From Hermatobates lingyangjiaoensis (Eukaryota > Arthropoda > Insecta > Hemiptera > Hermatobatidae), in NCBI GenBank assembly GCA_026182355.1, contig JAPFBL010000257.1, positions 434,001-498,000 on the forward strand: a stretch of DNA of 64,000 bases. The letters run 5' to 3'. Below, piece after piece: positions 36,050 through 47,176 of the stretch. The translations under genes and the position numbers were made by a program. Under the pieces are notes generated by a model. The model made no database searches and was not told the DNA's origin. It saw only the letters and a list, made by a program, of their open reading frames with translations. The stretch's first letter is position 1; each line of letters begins with the position of its first letter.

Positions 36050-37154
36050 ACATTATTAAATTTCTTCCCAACTTCTCTATGTATTATGTTTCGATACAGT
36101 TTTCAAGATTTCGGATCTCACATTTCCATTTACTTGGTACTAAGTACAACAGTTCATCAAAAGATTTGTTCGTACAATCTATTTAATGATGAAAAAATTA
36201 CAAATAAAAATACAGACCAACGTTTCGGTCATCATTGACCATCCTCAGGGTTTGATAATAGATAAATCAAAGTTACTCACTATACAATAAAAATAGAAAA
36301 CATAAATAAAAGTTATACATAACATATTTCTATGAGTTTAAAGTATGGTCTTTAGGACCAGTATAACTATATGATAGGGAACTGTGAATCCCTCAAATCT
36401 GCCTACATTGGTTCGACGACTACAACTTTGTCCCGACGGGTTACCATGCACCTTGCAGCAGGTAGTCCTAAAGACCATACTCAGAATACCCATAATGTTA
36501 CACTCACTCGAGAAATGTTAGTTAATAACACAGAGGTTTTGTACTACGAAAAAGATAAAAACAGGCTAATGATATTAGAAGCCCTGAACATTTTGGAACG
36601 AAGACCAAACATGAATTATCAAACCGCAGGCTTCAACAATTTGTTAAAGCTATATACGGGACATACACACCAGAGACAGCAGTTGGAGTTGCAGAGTGAA
36701 GATATCCTAGGGACATCGGAATGAAATGGCAGCATTGGTAGTGTAAAACCTAATGTAACCTGTCATTTTGTTATGTTTACTAAATTGCATTATTGTATCG
36801 ATTGTTAACTTTAAACTCATAGAAATATGTTGTGTATAACTTTTATTTATGTTTTATGTTTTTAATTGTATAGTGAGTAACTTTGATTTATCTATTATCA
36901 AACCCTGAGGATGGTCAATGATGACGAAACGTTGGTCTGTATTTTTATTTGTAATTTTTTCATCATTAAATAGATTGTACGAACAAATCTTTTGGTGAAC
37001 TGTTGTACTTAGTACCAAGTAAATGGAAATGTGAGATCCGAAATCTTGAAAAACTGTATCGAAAAATAATACATAGAGAAGTTGGGAAGAAATTTAATAA
37101 TGTTTGTATAAACGAAGGTCTGCTACCTAGTTACACTAATATATATATATATAG
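36040..37154 (+). mobile_element. PLE P5 with inverted terminal repeats
   Basis: Arms 36040-36350 (reverse) and about 36810-37117 (forward) are near-identical inverted copies. Each holds a 3' UTR part, a hammerhead-like motif (36216-36251 minus; 36902-36936 plus) and the start of the PLE coding region. The forward arm reads LVPSKWKCEIRNLEKLYRK, then FNNVCINEGLLPSYTNIY, then (TA)n at 37140. The arms enclose a GIY-YIG fragment. Terminal repeats that include the start of the gene are known for Penelope elements. Confidence 0.8.
36361..36724 (+). pseudogene. GIY-YIG endonuclease fragment of PLE P5
   Basis: About 118 residues: SAYIGSTTTTLSRRVTMHL (Y-I-G, then R and H as in GIY-YIG), TLTREMLVNNTEVLYYE, NRLMILEALNILERRPNMN. 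This is the other PLE subtype, similar to 10536-11183 rather than P1-P3. No RT remains in the element, so it is a 5'-truncated copy. Confidence 0.8.
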
Positions 37155-37203
37155 TTCAATATAAACAAAGAAACATAGAGAAATCAGAAGAACACACTTA
37201 CAG

Positions 37204-37237
37204 TCTCTAATTTTCGGTTTGAACCGTCTTCAGGAGA
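37204..37237 (-). ncRNA. Hammerhead ribozyme candidate, P3 left arm
   Basis: Reverse complement of the motif at 38444-38477: TCTC, CTGAAGA, a C, GGTT..AACC stem, GAAAATTA, GAGA. All core positions fit. Confidence 0.65.
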
Positions 37238-37565
37238 GATAAGAGAGGGAAACCAAGCGCACTGGATCAGAGACGGTTGGAGACCAACAGTGTTGCCGCA
37301 TGCGCGCCCGTTCACAGAAAATAAGGTAGACAGGAATCAATTTATAATTAATTTATAATTTATAAAATAAAATAATGGAATATGAAAACAATAAATATAT
37401 AAAAAAGGAAAAATTGAAAAAATAAGGGAAATTGATACAGAGAAATTGATACATAAACAAAAGTGCTGACTAAGCTATGATAAAATAAAATAAAACTAAG
37501 AATACAAATAATAACAAATGAAATAATTTAATAAAAAATGTGAAAAGGCAAGGAACTTTTAGACA

Positions 37566-37842
37566 TTATCGCTTTAGATTGAGGCCAGGTGCACTACGCG
37601 CACTTAATAGCCAAATATGGGCTTCTTCGGAGGCTCGTAGTGTGAGATCTTTGCTGTCAGGGGGTATTTGTCGCAGAATCTGTAACCTGTAGCACTCATT
37701 AAAAGGGAGACCGTGGCTATTGGCATGTATGGCAATGGGAAGATGGGAGCGACTATTGACTGAAGCTCTGTGATTGTTCATACGGAGACTAAGCTTGGTG
37801 GATGCTTGGCCTACGTAGAACGAATCACACTTGGTACACTCC
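37566..37842 (-). pseudogene. PLE P3 GIY-YIG fragment, left arm
   Basis: ECTKCDSFYVGQASTKLSL, RMNNHRASVNSRSHLPIA, ending SAPGLNLKR with an intact stop at 37566. The upstream part of the protein is cut off at the palindrome centre. Known role of the domain: single-strand DNA cleavage at the target. This fragment alone is not functional. Confidence 0.88.
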
Positions 37843-37852
37843 AATCACACTT

Positions 37853-38129
37853 GGAGTGTACCAAGTGTGATTCGTTCTACGTAGGCCAAGCATCCACCAA
37901 GCTTAGTCTCCGTATGAACAATCACAGAGCTTCAGTCAATAGTCGCTCCCATCTTCCCATTGCCATACATGCCAATAGCCACGGTCTCCCTTTTAATGAG
38001 TGCTACAGGTTACAGATTCTGCGACAAATACCCCCTGACAGCAAAGATCTCACACTACGAGCCTCCGAAGAAGCCCATATTTGGCTATTAAGTGCGCGTA
38101 GTGCACCTGGCCTCAATCTAAAGCGATAA
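37853..38129 (+). pseudogene. PLE P3 GIY-YIG fragment, right arm
   Basis: Same protein fragment as in the left arm, residue for residue, ending SAPGLNLKR. An open frame continues leftward across the centre only because the palindrome happens to stay open. Confidence 0.88.
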
Positions 38130-38443
38130 TGTCTAAAAGTTCCTTGCCTTTTCACATTTTTTATTAAATTATTTCATTTGTTATTATTTGTATTCTTAGT
38201 TTTATTTTATTTTATCATAGCTTAGTCAGCACTTTTGTTTATGTATCAATTTCCTTTATTTTTTCAATTTTTCCTTTTTTATATATTTATTGTTTTCATA
38301 TTCCATTATTTTATTTTATAAATTATAAATTAATTATAAATTGATTCCTGTCTACCTTATTTTCTGTGAACGGGCGCGCATGCGGCAACACTGTTGGTCT
38401 CCAACCGTCTCTGATCCAGTGCGCTTGGTTTCCCTCTCTTATC

Positions 38444-38477
38444 TCTCCTGAAGACGGTTCAAACCGAAAATTAGAGA
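38444..38477 (+). ncRNA. Hammerhead ribozyme candidate, P3 right arm
   Basis: Stem I TCTC (38444-38447) pairs with GAGA (38474-38477). Core CTGAAGA at 38448-38454, stem II GGTT/AACC, GAA plus AATT as a minimal stem III, and cleavage predicted after A at 38473. One extra base sits between the core and stem II, as in all families here. Confidence 0.65.
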
Positions 38478-38530
38478 CTGTAAGTGTGTTCTTCTGATTT
38501 CTCTATGTTTCTTTGTTTATATTGAACTAT

Positions 38531-38590
38531 ATTTGTCCGTTTTGGATCGTATTTCCAACGAAAAAAAGTATATATATATATATATAGACT
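38531..38590. mobile_element. PLE end tag followed by (TA)n
   Basis: TTTGTCCGTTTTGGATCGTA leads into a TA run at 38570-38585. The complementary tag is at the window's right edge (63977-64000). Confidence 0.6.
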
Positions 38591-38701
38591 TCGGATCGAA
38601 CGACTTTGTATCAGTCGGTGGAAATATTCACATCTCTAATCCTGTTTTCTACTTCGTTTTCCTTACCTCTCCTGAAGACGGCAACATAGCCGATGTGAAC
38701 A

Positions 38702-39140
38702 AAAATTTTGACTTATAATTTAATCTGTAAACTTGTAAGAGCGCGACAAGCCATACCGTTTAACGGATTAAAATGAAATTAACCTATAAATAGAACATTC
38801 TGAGAGAAATGAGTAGAAATAATTTTTTTTTTAAATTACATTCACCAAAGGGTCGTTACAGTAAATTTTCAGTTTTCCAAAAATGTTTTTTAAACGCAAA
38901 ACAGCTGATAAAAAAACCCATAAAACTTGCCCAGAAATGGAACAAAAATTAGCATTCATAAAAAAAATTCATGAAATTTCAATCACGGCAAAGAATAATA
39001 AAAACTGACTGTTTATCGTAGGCTAACTGATCACCTGCTGTATTTGTCGAATTTATTGATATTTTTTTACATTGTTTACTTCCACTTAAATATTTTTTCA
39101 GTGAATCGAGTGTTATAAAATTGATGTGTATAACGCAGTA
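38702..39140 (+). repeat. Family X internal fragment (X8)
   Basis: Collinear with the middle of X1 (ATTTTGACTTATAATT, then GACAAGCCATACCGTTTAAC, ending near TTTACATTGTTTAC and TAAAATTGATG). Both X ends are missing. Confidence 0.75.
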
Positions 39141-39164
39141 AATACCAGGAGAAGTAAAAAATCA

Positions 39165-39375
39165 ACCTTCAAACCACAGTAAGAAATGAAGAAATGTGCC
39201 TAAGATATTTCAACCAAAACAACTCGTTTTCATCATAGTCTCACTCATACTGAAACAAGTGACATCGGACACCTGGTACAATATTCAGAAAAGTGGGAGA
39301 GATGAGATGTATTTTAAAGGGTGTAGGAGTAAGGAAAAGGAACGAAAGGTTGGACAAGACAAGTGACTTAAAATA
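39165..39375 (-). mobile_element. PLE P4 terminal fragment into which the hAT element inserted
   Basis: Reverse P4-like end (CAAACCACAGTAAGAAATG, CAACCAAAACAACTCG). The hAT target duplication begins at 39376, so the sequence resumes at 43821. Confidence 0.5.
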
Positions 39376-39614
39376 AGTTAGAGCAGTGTTTTTCAACCTT
39401 TTTCGAGCCAAGGCACACTTTTTTCATTAAAAAAATCCCGTGGCACACCACCAGCTGAAAATGTGGAAAAAAACTTAATATTTACAATATAAGTGTTATA
39501 TTGTTAATATAAGCTTTTTTTCATTGAAGTATAACGTTGAATAGGACATCTTGAATAGTAATCAAATAAAAACAAAGAAAAAAGTATTTTACAATCATTC
39601 ACATTTATTCTCAC

Positions 39615-40019
39615 TCAGTGTGAAACCTCGGCCTGTTTGGATGAACACAGAGCAGATATCCTGGCAGGAATCGATGAAAGACACACACGAAGCTCTTCCT
39701 CCACAGCTCTCAGTCTTTCTCTGTTTTTAGTTTTTACAGCAGTCAGGCTTGAAAAGCTCACCTCACACAGATATGTTGTGGAAAATGGGAGCAATGTCAA
39801 AATAGCTTCGTGGGCCAGCATGGGGAACTCCTTGGCAGCTGCCAACCAGAAACTGTCCAAAGGTTTGCTCGCGCCACAAACTTTGCTTGATGTCACCCTA
39901 TTTGCTTTCTTTTGACCTCCACTCATACTAGGGCCCTCATCTGGATCCGGATTTTGTCCAGGGTCCAGTACAGTGTCAGCATTTTTTCTCTTCAAAAACT
40001 TCTCCATCATTTTCACCAT
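39615..40019 (-). pseudogene. Deleted hAT transposase (ZBED5/SCAND3-like)
   Basis: A 134-codon frame. Residues 1-45 (MEKFLKRKN... acidic, then GGQKKANRV) look like the start of a ZBED5-like transposase. Residues ~50-134 ([45 protein letters not shown]) are the C-terminal hAT dimerisation region. The BED zinc finger and the whole catalytic RNase H-like core are missing, spliced out in frame. It cannot transpose alone but could be mobilised in trans. Confidence 0.88.
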
Positions 40020-40769
40020 CGACTCGTCCCGCTATCCACAATGTCTTGTATAGTATACAAGATCTACTTAGGAAAGATGATATAGAAAACAAGAAGCAAT
40101 ACTGGGATTCTCTTCAAGAACACAGACAACCAAAGATACTTCTCAATAAGTTTGAGATAAAGGCACATCATTTACACAGAAAATGACTTCTCTATGTAAA
40201 TGGCTATAAAATAATACGATAATAATAACATACGTACGTAATGTACGTATACATTATCTTTTTAGTCTTTAGTTTTGCAATGTATGAAACGACACAAAAA
40301 TTATGATACGATTTTTCAAAAATGTTTGAAAAAAATGCAAACTAAAAAGGTTTGCTGTCACTGATCTATATGGTCACTTACTAAATCTTTATTTGCCATT
40401 ACAAAAAAAAACAATAAAAGAATACATGACACAATGGTGGTTAAAGAGAGTGTTAAACAAGACTAGGAACGGTGGTAAATCTAATAAAGGAGCAGAGAGC
40501 ATCAAGTTATCTTCAAACTAACACTTTCTACAGATCTCTTATCCCAAATGAATGAGAACTACAAAACAAAAGCTCCATTACTAAACTCCGGGAATTGATT
40601 TTTTTTTTTTATCACAATGCTTTATTTTAAAGGAAGAATTTTCTTATCTTTTCTAAACAAGTTAGATCATTCCTAAAATATTCTTTTAGAAAAATTCTAA
40701 AAGAAATTCCTCATCAAACCTCCTACTTTGGTTAACTTTTCCTATATTGCATTGTTTGATAAAAAACAA
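40020..40769. other. hAT interior or later insertions, unrecognised
   Basis: AT-rich. No gene is recognised. Confidence 0.4.
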
Positions 40770-40915
40770 ACCAATGATTTGGGGTTTTTGACTCTGACAA
40801 AGATCGCTTGTTATTGTTGAAAGATCTTAATCTTTTTCCCCATTTCATATTTTGGTTTGATCATTGATTGTTATTTCATGATAAAACTTTGTTTTATATA
40901 TATATATATATATAT
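40770..40915 (+). mobile_element. PLE P4 terminal fragment ending at (TA)n
   Basis: CTCTGACAAAGATCGCTTG, GTTGAAAGATCTTAAT, then CATTGATTGTTATTTCATG, matching the right arm at 9620-9716. A TA run follows at 40896-40915. The hammerhead-like core is CTGACAA, altered. Confidence 0.6.
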
Positions 40916-41977
40916 TTAATCAATCCACAATAAGAAATACAACGTAAGTAGACAAAAAAAAAGTACCGCCTTATTCTTGCATATAAGCAATGATAATCAT
41001 CATATTGAAATAAAATAATAAAAACAAAGGCGTACCAAACATGTTTGCCTCCCGGGGCAAAAAACGATTCTATTTTCATAGAATTGCAATCTAGAATCTG
41101 ATTTCAAACTGCTGTCATTGGTACCAGATTTTCATATTATTACAACACTCATATACATATATAGTCGTCATCAAAACCAAAGATTTTTTTAAAACAAAAA
41201 CGTGTAATTCAAATCAAAAAAATTGTTAAATTAAATGGCTACAAAAATAAATGTATTAATATATATTAATTTAGAACTCTCAATAGGTAATGTGGCTCAC
41301 CCATTATAACAGTGCCAAATAATAAATGAGTCACCATTTCTGCTCCCTAGAAAAGCACTCAAAGGTGAAAGCCTTGTAAGTGTGGGTGTTGCAAAACAAA
41401 CAAACAAATTCTTTATTACTTATATCAACATTCAAATTATTGTAAAAAAATGGTGTTTATTGGAGTCGCACATGAAAGAGTAGGAGAAAGGAGAAGTATG
41501 TTATGATGGAGAGAAAAAGAAGTAACAGAAGTGCTTTTTAAAAGTGTGAAAGGAAAGGGAAAGGAAAAACCATTTCTCAAGGACAGTGGAATCAGAAGAA
41601 TTCAAGAAGAAATGAAAGGAATGTTATCTCCCAGCTGTTCTAACCCCCATGTGGAGTCCTTAATACATTCCAATTTGAACAAACGGTCATGTTTCTATCA
41701 TTCGCATGTGATATATTTATACTCATATAATTCTAACGTAGTGCAGTCACTTATTATGTGGTATTAACTGATTGTAGGGTAAAAAGTTAATGACATGGTC
41801 TCCACATATAAAAATGTAATGGTATAAACAACGCGTTTCGAATAACAATAAATAACAATGAAATGTACTTGCCTTCTAATATGAAACAGATGTACCCCAT
41901 ACCCCACCCACGTCCATCCTATTCCCAGTCAGCTGTACCACAGACACTCACACTTAAATTCGTATTCTCTTCCTTAT
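40916..41977. other. AT-rich stretch inside the hAT element
   Basis: No recognised gene. Open frame 41531-41767 has no known features. Confidence 0.4.
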
Positions 41978-43646
41978 TACTTTACTATAAGTAAAGTATA
42001 GTGATCGTGAAAAAATTCGATCTCGAGATTTTGACGGAATTACATGTTTTGAGGTCCCAGAAGTCGTTTTATGACGTTTTTACGATGATGTCTGTGTGTG
42101 TGTGGGTGGGTGGGTGGGTGGGTGCGTGGGTGGGTGGGTGCGTGTGTTAGCATTGCTTGTTACCATGCTACGGTCCAGAATCTTTGATGGATTAAGTTGA
42201 TATTTTACTCAAAAATGGGCCTCATAAAGACGAAGATCCCTATTGTTTGGGAAGAATTATGCATGATGGGAAAGTCACTTTTTTTGCCAAAAACCGTTTT
42301 TTAGAAAACATTTATTTCTCCTAAACTGATAACCCTAGAGTTTTGAAATGTTGACATTATCTTTAAGGTTACAAATGGAACAAACGAAAAATATATTCAG
42401 AATTTTAAAACAACGGGAAATATTTTTTTTTCAATAAAATGTAAAAATTTTGACTTATAATTCAATCTCAAACCTTGTGAGAGCGATACAAGCCATACTG
42501 TTTGATGGATCAAAATGAAACTATGCCTAAAAATAGAACATTATGTGTAGAATGAGTTGAGATATTTTTTTTCTAAAATTACATTCACTAAAGGGGCGTT
42601 ACTGTACGATTTGTGTTTTCAGAAAATGTTTTTTGACGCTAAACGGCTCGTTAAAAAATAATTAAAATTTGACCTAAAATGGAACAAAAAATTAGCAATT
42701 CATAAAAAAAAAATCATGAAGTTTCAATTACGGGAAAGAGCAATAACGATATAATAACTCTTTGTTTACCCTAGACTAAGAGATCACCTGCTATACTTGT
42801 CGAATTTTTTGAATTTTTTTACATTGTTTACATTGACTTAGAAATTTTTTGAGCGAATCCACTGAGATAAAACTGATTTTATAAATGAACAGTCTAAATT
42901 GTTTATTGAATTATATGAGATGTAAGAGGAATAATATTGTGCAGGAGAATGATAACACTCACTCAGAAAAAATTCGTACATATGTTATTTGACAAAGGGG
43001 AAGGAAAATGATCTTATTAAATACTAAGAAGCTTATTATTATTATTATTTTAAAGATTAAAATTCCCATTTTAATAATTCTATAAAAGACCGAAAATGTA
43101 AATGATAATTCATAATTGGAATCTTTCGTTTAGAGATTAATAAATGTAATTATCGTACATCTTTAATTAACAAATCACCTTAAAACAACATTTTCTTCGC
43201 AGTTTAAGATGTTTTTCAGAGAAAAAAAGGGTATTTTCCTGTTTTAAATTTAAAAATTTTACTTTAATATTCAATGTAGAAGGATGTCAAGTAAACGATG
43301 TAAGAAATCTACTGGCTGTTTGAATGAAAGCCATTCTCTTGTAGGAGAATAAATCATTTCAAGAAATGTTCACTTTGGTTTTTCAAAAATGTTATTACTG
43401 CTGTAGTTATACTAATGCAAATTATTTGCAAATAATAATTTATCTGTGATGTACAAAAATAAGCTTATAAAATGATATGTCCTTCAATCACTATCTGTAC
43501 TACCTCAGGAATGAAAGGCTAATAATTATATCCCATTCAGATGTTTACGTTATGCTTAAATGAGACGTTATGTTTTATATACTCAAGAAATTTGACATTA
43601 AGTTACTTATAGTAAAGTAGAGTGTAGGCCACTCCAGATTTTTTTA
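41978..43646 (+). repeat. Family X reference copy X1 (short form, 1.67 kb)
   Basis: Begins with a palindrome (TACTTTACT, ATA, AGTAAAGTA). The first 17 bases recur as an exact inverted copy at 43603-43619, followed by a GAGTG/CACTC mini-hairpin and a T run. Blocks in order: TCTCGAGATTTTGACGG; a (GGGT)n tract at about 42100-42140; CCAGAATCTTTGATGG; GGGAAAGTCACTTTTTTTGC; a long AT-rich middle; AAGTTACTTATAG. No protein domain is recognised, and no target duplication is certain. It could be a non-autonomous DNA element. It is nested in the hAT element. Confidence 0.85.
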
Positions 43647-43820
43647 TTTTCATTTTGTACTATATTTGCTACCTGCCGCTGCATCCATGCATCAGTAATT
43701 CGCTTGTTTCCAAGCACAAGGCAATTAGCTACCTGCTACTGCTGCCACCTTCTGATATGGAAGAGTACTACATGATTACTCTGTGCCGCGGCACAGTGGT
43801 TGAAAAACACTGAGTTAGAG

Positions 43821-45069
43821 TTGTCTGTCAACCCTTCTAGAAAAAGCCTTGTTCAGTTAACACTGTGTCTAGCTTAAATAACCTATTACTAATGTTTTTG
43901 TTGTATTTGAAATTGACTTTAAATAAACAGGACTCGATAATATTTCTTATCTCTATCAATCTTATGAATGTGATCACGTTAGCTAATTCATTATATGATT
44001 CTCATTATTTATAAGCTAAAATAAAGCACTGTTTTGCTCATATTTAATTATCTTGTATTTGTGTTGTATGATTATTATGTTGTTTCATTTTTAACTATCC
44101 ACCAGTTTGACCTTTGAATACTTTATGACAATATTTAAATGGAATTTCATTAACACCACTATACTCTAGTGCCTTAGCATAGTTTTTAATTAAGAACTTA
44201 CCTATGTTCGAAAATTTTTCAATCATTCTTACAAAGAGGAAAAACTATGTTAAGTCAAAATTTCGATCAAGCCCAGGAAGTGGGTCCAATGACTCAGGTT
44301 ATGGTAAAATTACGGCCTTTAACATTAAATGGGTTTCTGTTACATCATCAAAGAACGTTTTTTAGCAGCCTTTAAACTTTGTGTATATGAGAGGTAGGGT
44401 ATGTTAATGAGTAAACCATCGAAGTAATGTTATACATTTCAGCATAAAAGAATGCAGAAGAAAAAGCTTTGAATGCCCTCCAATAAATATGTCAAAAAAC
44501 AGACATTTCAACATCCTGGGAGGACAGAATAAGAATAGACTAAGAATAGAGTACGATTAAGTGGGTGCTCAACCTGATGGGTTGCTATGTATGTGGCACA
44601 ATATATCGTCAATATATTTGAAGCATTTAAATTGATTAGAATTTCAACCCGAGATATATAGAGCAGATTAGATTAATGTGACGTCACAATAATTATTGTA
44701 AACAGAATATCTAGCACAACGAAAATAATGCTCACCAAAGGCTGGTCTCAGAGAGTAGTAGCTCCTATAGTGGTGATTAGTAGTGGAAGGGGAACTTTAA
44801 ACCACTCAAGATTATGGTACCGAAGAATACACAGACAATCAATGTGGCACTGCATTTGCTCATAAATGAGAAAAGGAGAAAGTATGAATATAAATCGAGC
44901 TAAAACCGGTGATTTTTTTAAGAAGGAAAATTTATTGTAGGAGACTCTTGGATGAGTTGTCAGATAGGTCTAAAATTAATCTCATTATGCTCAGAATATT
45001 ATCAGAAATATAGTACTTTTTCTTTCAAATAACGGTAGTACATACTCGGAAACAAAATTTTGGTAGGTC
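43821..45069. other. Sequence right of the hAT element, nothing recognised
   Basis: Mostly AT-rich with no gene recognised. The first part presumably continues the PLE-derived sequence interrupted by hAT. Confidence 0.45.
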
Positions 45070-45370
45070 TGTGTTAATAAAAGAATTACGGAAATTTTAT
45101 CAATTGAGACTCTGAAGAGGACCAGTTATTGTGGTCGAAAGATCTTAGTCCCATTTCTGAATTTCTTACTGTGGTTCAGAGGTTGATTTTTATTTTACAT
45201 GCTAATTGTGAAATCTTATTATATATAAATAAGCAAGTTATGCTCCTTTCCAATGCTCGGGAAACTCTTTCACGTTTTAGTAGTTGTTACTTTTTCTTCT
45301 GTTATCCCAAGATTATGTGAAGCTAAAATTATTTGTACCAAGGGTTTTTTTTTCTTTTCGTGTTTCAGAG
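45070..45370 (+). mobile_element. PLE terminal fragment, family P8
   Basis: Collinear with 24165-24428, with an intact hammerhead motif. The protein-coding part is absent. Confidence 0.65.
45108..45150 (+). ncRNA. Hammerhead ribozyme candidate, family P8
   Basis: Stem I GACT (45108-45111) pairs with AGTC (45147-45150). Core CTGAAGA at 45112-45118. Stem II GACC (45120-45123) with GGTC (45133-45136). GAA at 45137-45139, then self-complementary AGATCT as stem III and U as the cleavage base. All three helices are perfect. Confidence 0.65.
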
Positions 45371-45508
45371 TTAAAAGATTGATTACATCCTGACAAACAG
45401 TGTAGTCACTTGAGTATTTCAACATTCCATGTTGTCATGGAATAGAATACGTATTTATAGGCCTCTGAGTCTCTTATTTTTTGTGAATTTGAAATACCAC
45501 ACAACTAT

Positions 45509-47176
45509 TACTTTACTATAAGTAAAGTATAGTGATCGTGAAAAAATTCGATCTCGAGATTTTGACGGAATTACATGTTTTGAGGTCCCAGAAGTCGTTT
45601 TATGACGTTTCTATGATGATGTCTGTGTGTGTGTGGGTGGGTGGGTGGGTGGGTGGGTGGGTGAGTGTGTTATCATTGCTTGTTACCACGCTACGGTCCA
45701 GAATCTTTGATGGATCAAGTTGATATTTTACACAAAAATGGGCCTGATAAAGACGAAGATCCCTATTGTTTGGGAAGAATTATGCATGATGGGAAAGTCA
45801 CTTTTTTTGCCAAAAACCGTTTTTTAGAAAACATTTATTTCTCCTAAACTGATAACCCTAGAGTTTTGAAATTTTGACATTATCTTTGAGGTTTCAAATG
45901 CAACAAACGAAAAATATATTCAGAATTTTAAAACAACAGGATATATTTTTTTTTTCAATAAAATGTAAAAATTTTGACTTATAATTCAATCTCAAACCTT
46001 GTGAGAGCGATACAAGCCATACTGTTTGATGGATCAAAATGAAACTATGCCTATAAATAGAATATTATGTGTAGAATGAGTTGAGATATTTTTTTTCTAA
46101 AATTACATTCACTAAAGGGGCGTTACTGTACGATTTGTGTTGTCAGAAAATGTTTTTTTGACGCTAAACGGCTCGTTAAAAAATAATGAAAATTTGACCA
46201 AAAATGGAACAAAAAATTAACAATTCATAAAAAAAAGTCATGAAGTTTCAATTACGGGAAAGAGCAATAACGATATAAAAACTCTTTGTTTATGCTAGAC
46301 TAAGAGATCACCTGCTATACTTGTCGAATTTTTTGTATTTTTTTACATTGTTTACATTGACTTAGAAATTTTTTGAGCGAATCCACTGAGATAAAATTGA
46401 TGTTTCTAATGGAAAAATGAAAATATATTATTGACTTATAAGAGATGTAAGAGGAATAATATTATTACATGTAAAAAATCACCGCCAACGAACATAACTT
46501 AATTTCCTCTGTCTTCCATGGTATGATGGATTTGTCTCATAAACTGCTTTAATAAATCTATATATTGCAATCTTGAGCAAAACTTAATAACAGTTATAGT
46601 TTCTTCATCTTTGTGAATTGTACTATCTTACCATGATATTGAAATGTGAGGAATGGACTCTTTCCTCAAGAAAGAGGATTTATATTTGTTGACGAATATC
46701 CAGTTTTTTCACTATTCTAGTCTAATAGTTGGTATTTATTATTTTCAAAAATTAGAAACTTCCAGCTATAAAAGCTTTATATTATACTGAATAGCCGATT
46801 TTGACTTTGAATGGAGTATGGAAAACTTGATAATTACTATAATTTGTTTTCTCAATATACATTCAAAGCAACCTTATAACAGAGTACAGCAGCATGAAAA
46901 AGGTAACACTCGCTCAGAGTAAATTTGAATATACGATTTTTGACAGATGAAAAGAAAAGCAATTTTTATGAATAGATTTTTAGAGAATTTTTGTTATTTA
47001 CATGTTTTGTGCAACTTTGTTTCCAAAAAAATTAATGTTTTCATTCTCTATTTAATCATATTCCATTTAGATGTTTACGTTATGTTTAAATGAGACGTTA
47101 TGTTTTATATACTCAAGAAATTTGACATTAAGTTACTTATAGTAAAGTAGAGTGTAGGCCACTCCAGATTTTTTTA
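45509..47176 (+). repeat. Family X copy X2, a mosaic
   Basis: Ends and first ~940 bases are nearly identical to X1. From about 46450 to 47060 it instead resembles the central part of the old copy X5 (AAAGGTAACACTCGCTCAG, GTCTAATAG), and then returns to X1-like sequence. The left part has the G tract at 45633-45662. Confidence 0.85.

Larger units (their letters stand above)
37151..38531. mobile_element. Palindromic PLE P3: two head-to-head copies
   Basis: Left arm 37151-37842 and right arm 37853-38531 are inverted copies with a 10-base centre. Apart from a 14-base tandem duplication in the left arm (GAGAAATTGATAC region, about 37430-37450) and about one substitution there, I see no differences. 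Each arm carries the GIY-YIG end, a 3' UTR and a hammerhead motif. Confidence 0.92.
39384..43812 (-). mobile_element. hAT DNA transposon, complete ends, internally deleted and loaded
   Basis: Terminal inverted repeats CAGTGTTTTTCAACC (39384-39398) and its exact complement (43798-43812). Flanked by a perfect 8-bp duplication, AGTTAGAG, at 39376-39383 and 43813-43820, the hAT hallmark. It holds a deleted transposase gene at the left, a PLE fragment, a family X copy (X1), and about 160 bases of its own right end. Confidence 0.93.

Noticed and set aside
45532..45847. Family X protein (VKKFDLEILTELHV, then a glycine/valine/tryptophan run)
   Set aside because: A similar start is seen in X5, but the frame runs through the G tract, is not kept in X1 or X3, and the changes show no coding pattern.
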